From: Alteromonas marina | Lineage (GTDB): Bacteria; Pseudomonadota; Gammaproteobacteria; Enterobacterales; Alteromonadaceae | Direction: 5' to 3' | NCBI RefSeq assembly: GCF_000808575.1 | Contig: NZ_JWLW01000010.1 | Location: 82,831 to 146,830 of the forward strand | Length of the DNA stretch: 64,000 bases | Part shown: in pieces, positions 63,836 to 64,000 of the stretch | How positions within the stretch are numbered: position 1 is the first letter of the stretch | Layout of the letters: each line of letters begins with the position of its first letter | Translations under genes and position numbers: made by a program | The notes under the pieces: generated by a model | Databases searched by the model: none | Seen by the model: the letters and a program-made list of their open reading frames with translations, nothing else | Told to the model about the DNA's origin: nothing

Positions 63836-63921
63836 GCCCTCTGAAACCCTACACCGCAGGGACGCGGTGTCGGAGCTCTTACGTAAAAACAAGGATGGGT
63901 TTACGGCGTGTTTCAGAGGGC
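63836..63921 (+). repeat. 86-base structured element (three-stem fold)
   Basis: Arms GCCCTCTGAAAC (63836-63847) and GTTTCAGAGGGC (63910-63921) are a perfect 12-base inverted repeat. Inside it are two further stems: ACACCGC/GCGGTGT (63851-63857 and 63864-63870) and CGTAAA/TTTACG (63882-63887 and 63900-63905). The fold is a three-way junction. It is probably a dispersed palindromic element (REP- or MITE-like) or a small RNA; the motif looks like repeats I associate with Alteromonadales. Confidence 0.6.
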
Positions 63922-63950
63922 ATACGCTCACGCACTTTCCAAAAGGCATA

Positions 63951-63978
63951 AAAAAAGCGCACCTAAGTGCGCTTTTTT
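63951..63978. terminator. Bidirectional terminator
   Basis: AAAAAAGCGCAC-CTAA-GTGCGCTTTTTT. It lies 29 bases after the structured element. Confidence 0.87.
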
Positions 63979-64000
63979 GGCTTGTGTTGCTAAGTCTAGA

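Larger units (their letters stand above)
63616..64000. other. Intergenic region after the pilin gene
   Basis: 385 bases, up to the window end, with no gene. It contains the structured element at 63836-63921 and a terminator at 63951-63978, both listed separately. Confidence 0.5.

Overview
The window is chromosomal DNA of a marine gammaproteobacterium, most likely Alteromonas or a close relative in the Alteromonadales. This rests on protein style and gene order. Many blocks follow the Escherichia coli backbone: rpmE-priA-ftsN-hslVU, metJ-metF, yihY-dtd-yiiD, rsmD-ftsY-ftsE-ftsX-rpoH, and sfsA-dksA-gluQ-pcnB-folK-panB-panC with yadGH nearby. Lineage-specific genes sit between the blocks: EAL-HDOD proteins, a PanP-type decarboxylase, a sortase-system-type two-component pair and a Fiu/PiuC iron locus. 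No tRNA, rRNA, CRISPR array or insertion sequence was seen.

Layout. (1) 1-4905: an accessory cluster that looks like a ribosomally made, post-translationally modified peptide (RiPP) locus. It has an HlyD-type adaptor (cut by the window edge), a C39 peptidase-ABC exporter, a LuxR-type regulator, a 68-residue precursor with a double-glycine leader, a hairpin, and an ATP-grasp enzyme resembling graspetide (microviridin-type) ligases. This is the best candidate for an undescribed system. (2) 5037-5830: a decayed DUF4258 toxin gene beside an intact HTH antitoxin-like gene. (3) 5950-12700: hslVU with a heat-shock promoter and a 5'-UTR stem, an unknown membrane protein, ftsN, priA and rpmE. (4) 12860-21490: malic enzyme, metJ/metF with MetJ boxes, yihY, a DUF2959 lipoprotein, proline iminopeptidase, dtd and a yiiD-like gene. 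(5) 21520-29800: rpoH and ftsXEY-rsmD, with two tandem EAL-HDOD genes inserted and a long repeat array in FtsY. (6) 29950-34300: yjaG, a MarC-family gene, a small HTH protein, pepB and sfsA. (7) 34540-41361: dksA, gluQ, pcnB (probably starting at ATT), folK, panB and panC, with convergent panP supplying beta-alanine. (8) 41925-45860: a degenerate EAL protein, a TrmB-like methyltransferase coupled to a YadGH-type ABC transporter, a possible small RNA and a TetR remnant. (9) 45935-54089: PdsR/PdsS-like two-component system, a Fur-box TonB receptor with PiuC, and a cupredoxin-like plus beta-barrel pair. (10) 54225-64000: a periplasmic TonB-C protein, a CNNM/CBS protein, an SO_0444-type metal permease, CstA, a PepSY-like protein, an alpha/beta hydrolase, a TraB/GumN protein, an orphan pilin and a structured intergenic element.

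Several genes act together. Heat shock is represented by rpoH and its likely target hslVU. The pan genes give a complete route from ketoisovalerate and aspartate to pantothenate. FtsE, FtsX, FtsY and FtsN serve division and membrane targeting. A short dispersed repeat occurs in at least five intergenic gaps. All database-type identifications are from recognition of motifs and gene order, not from a search.
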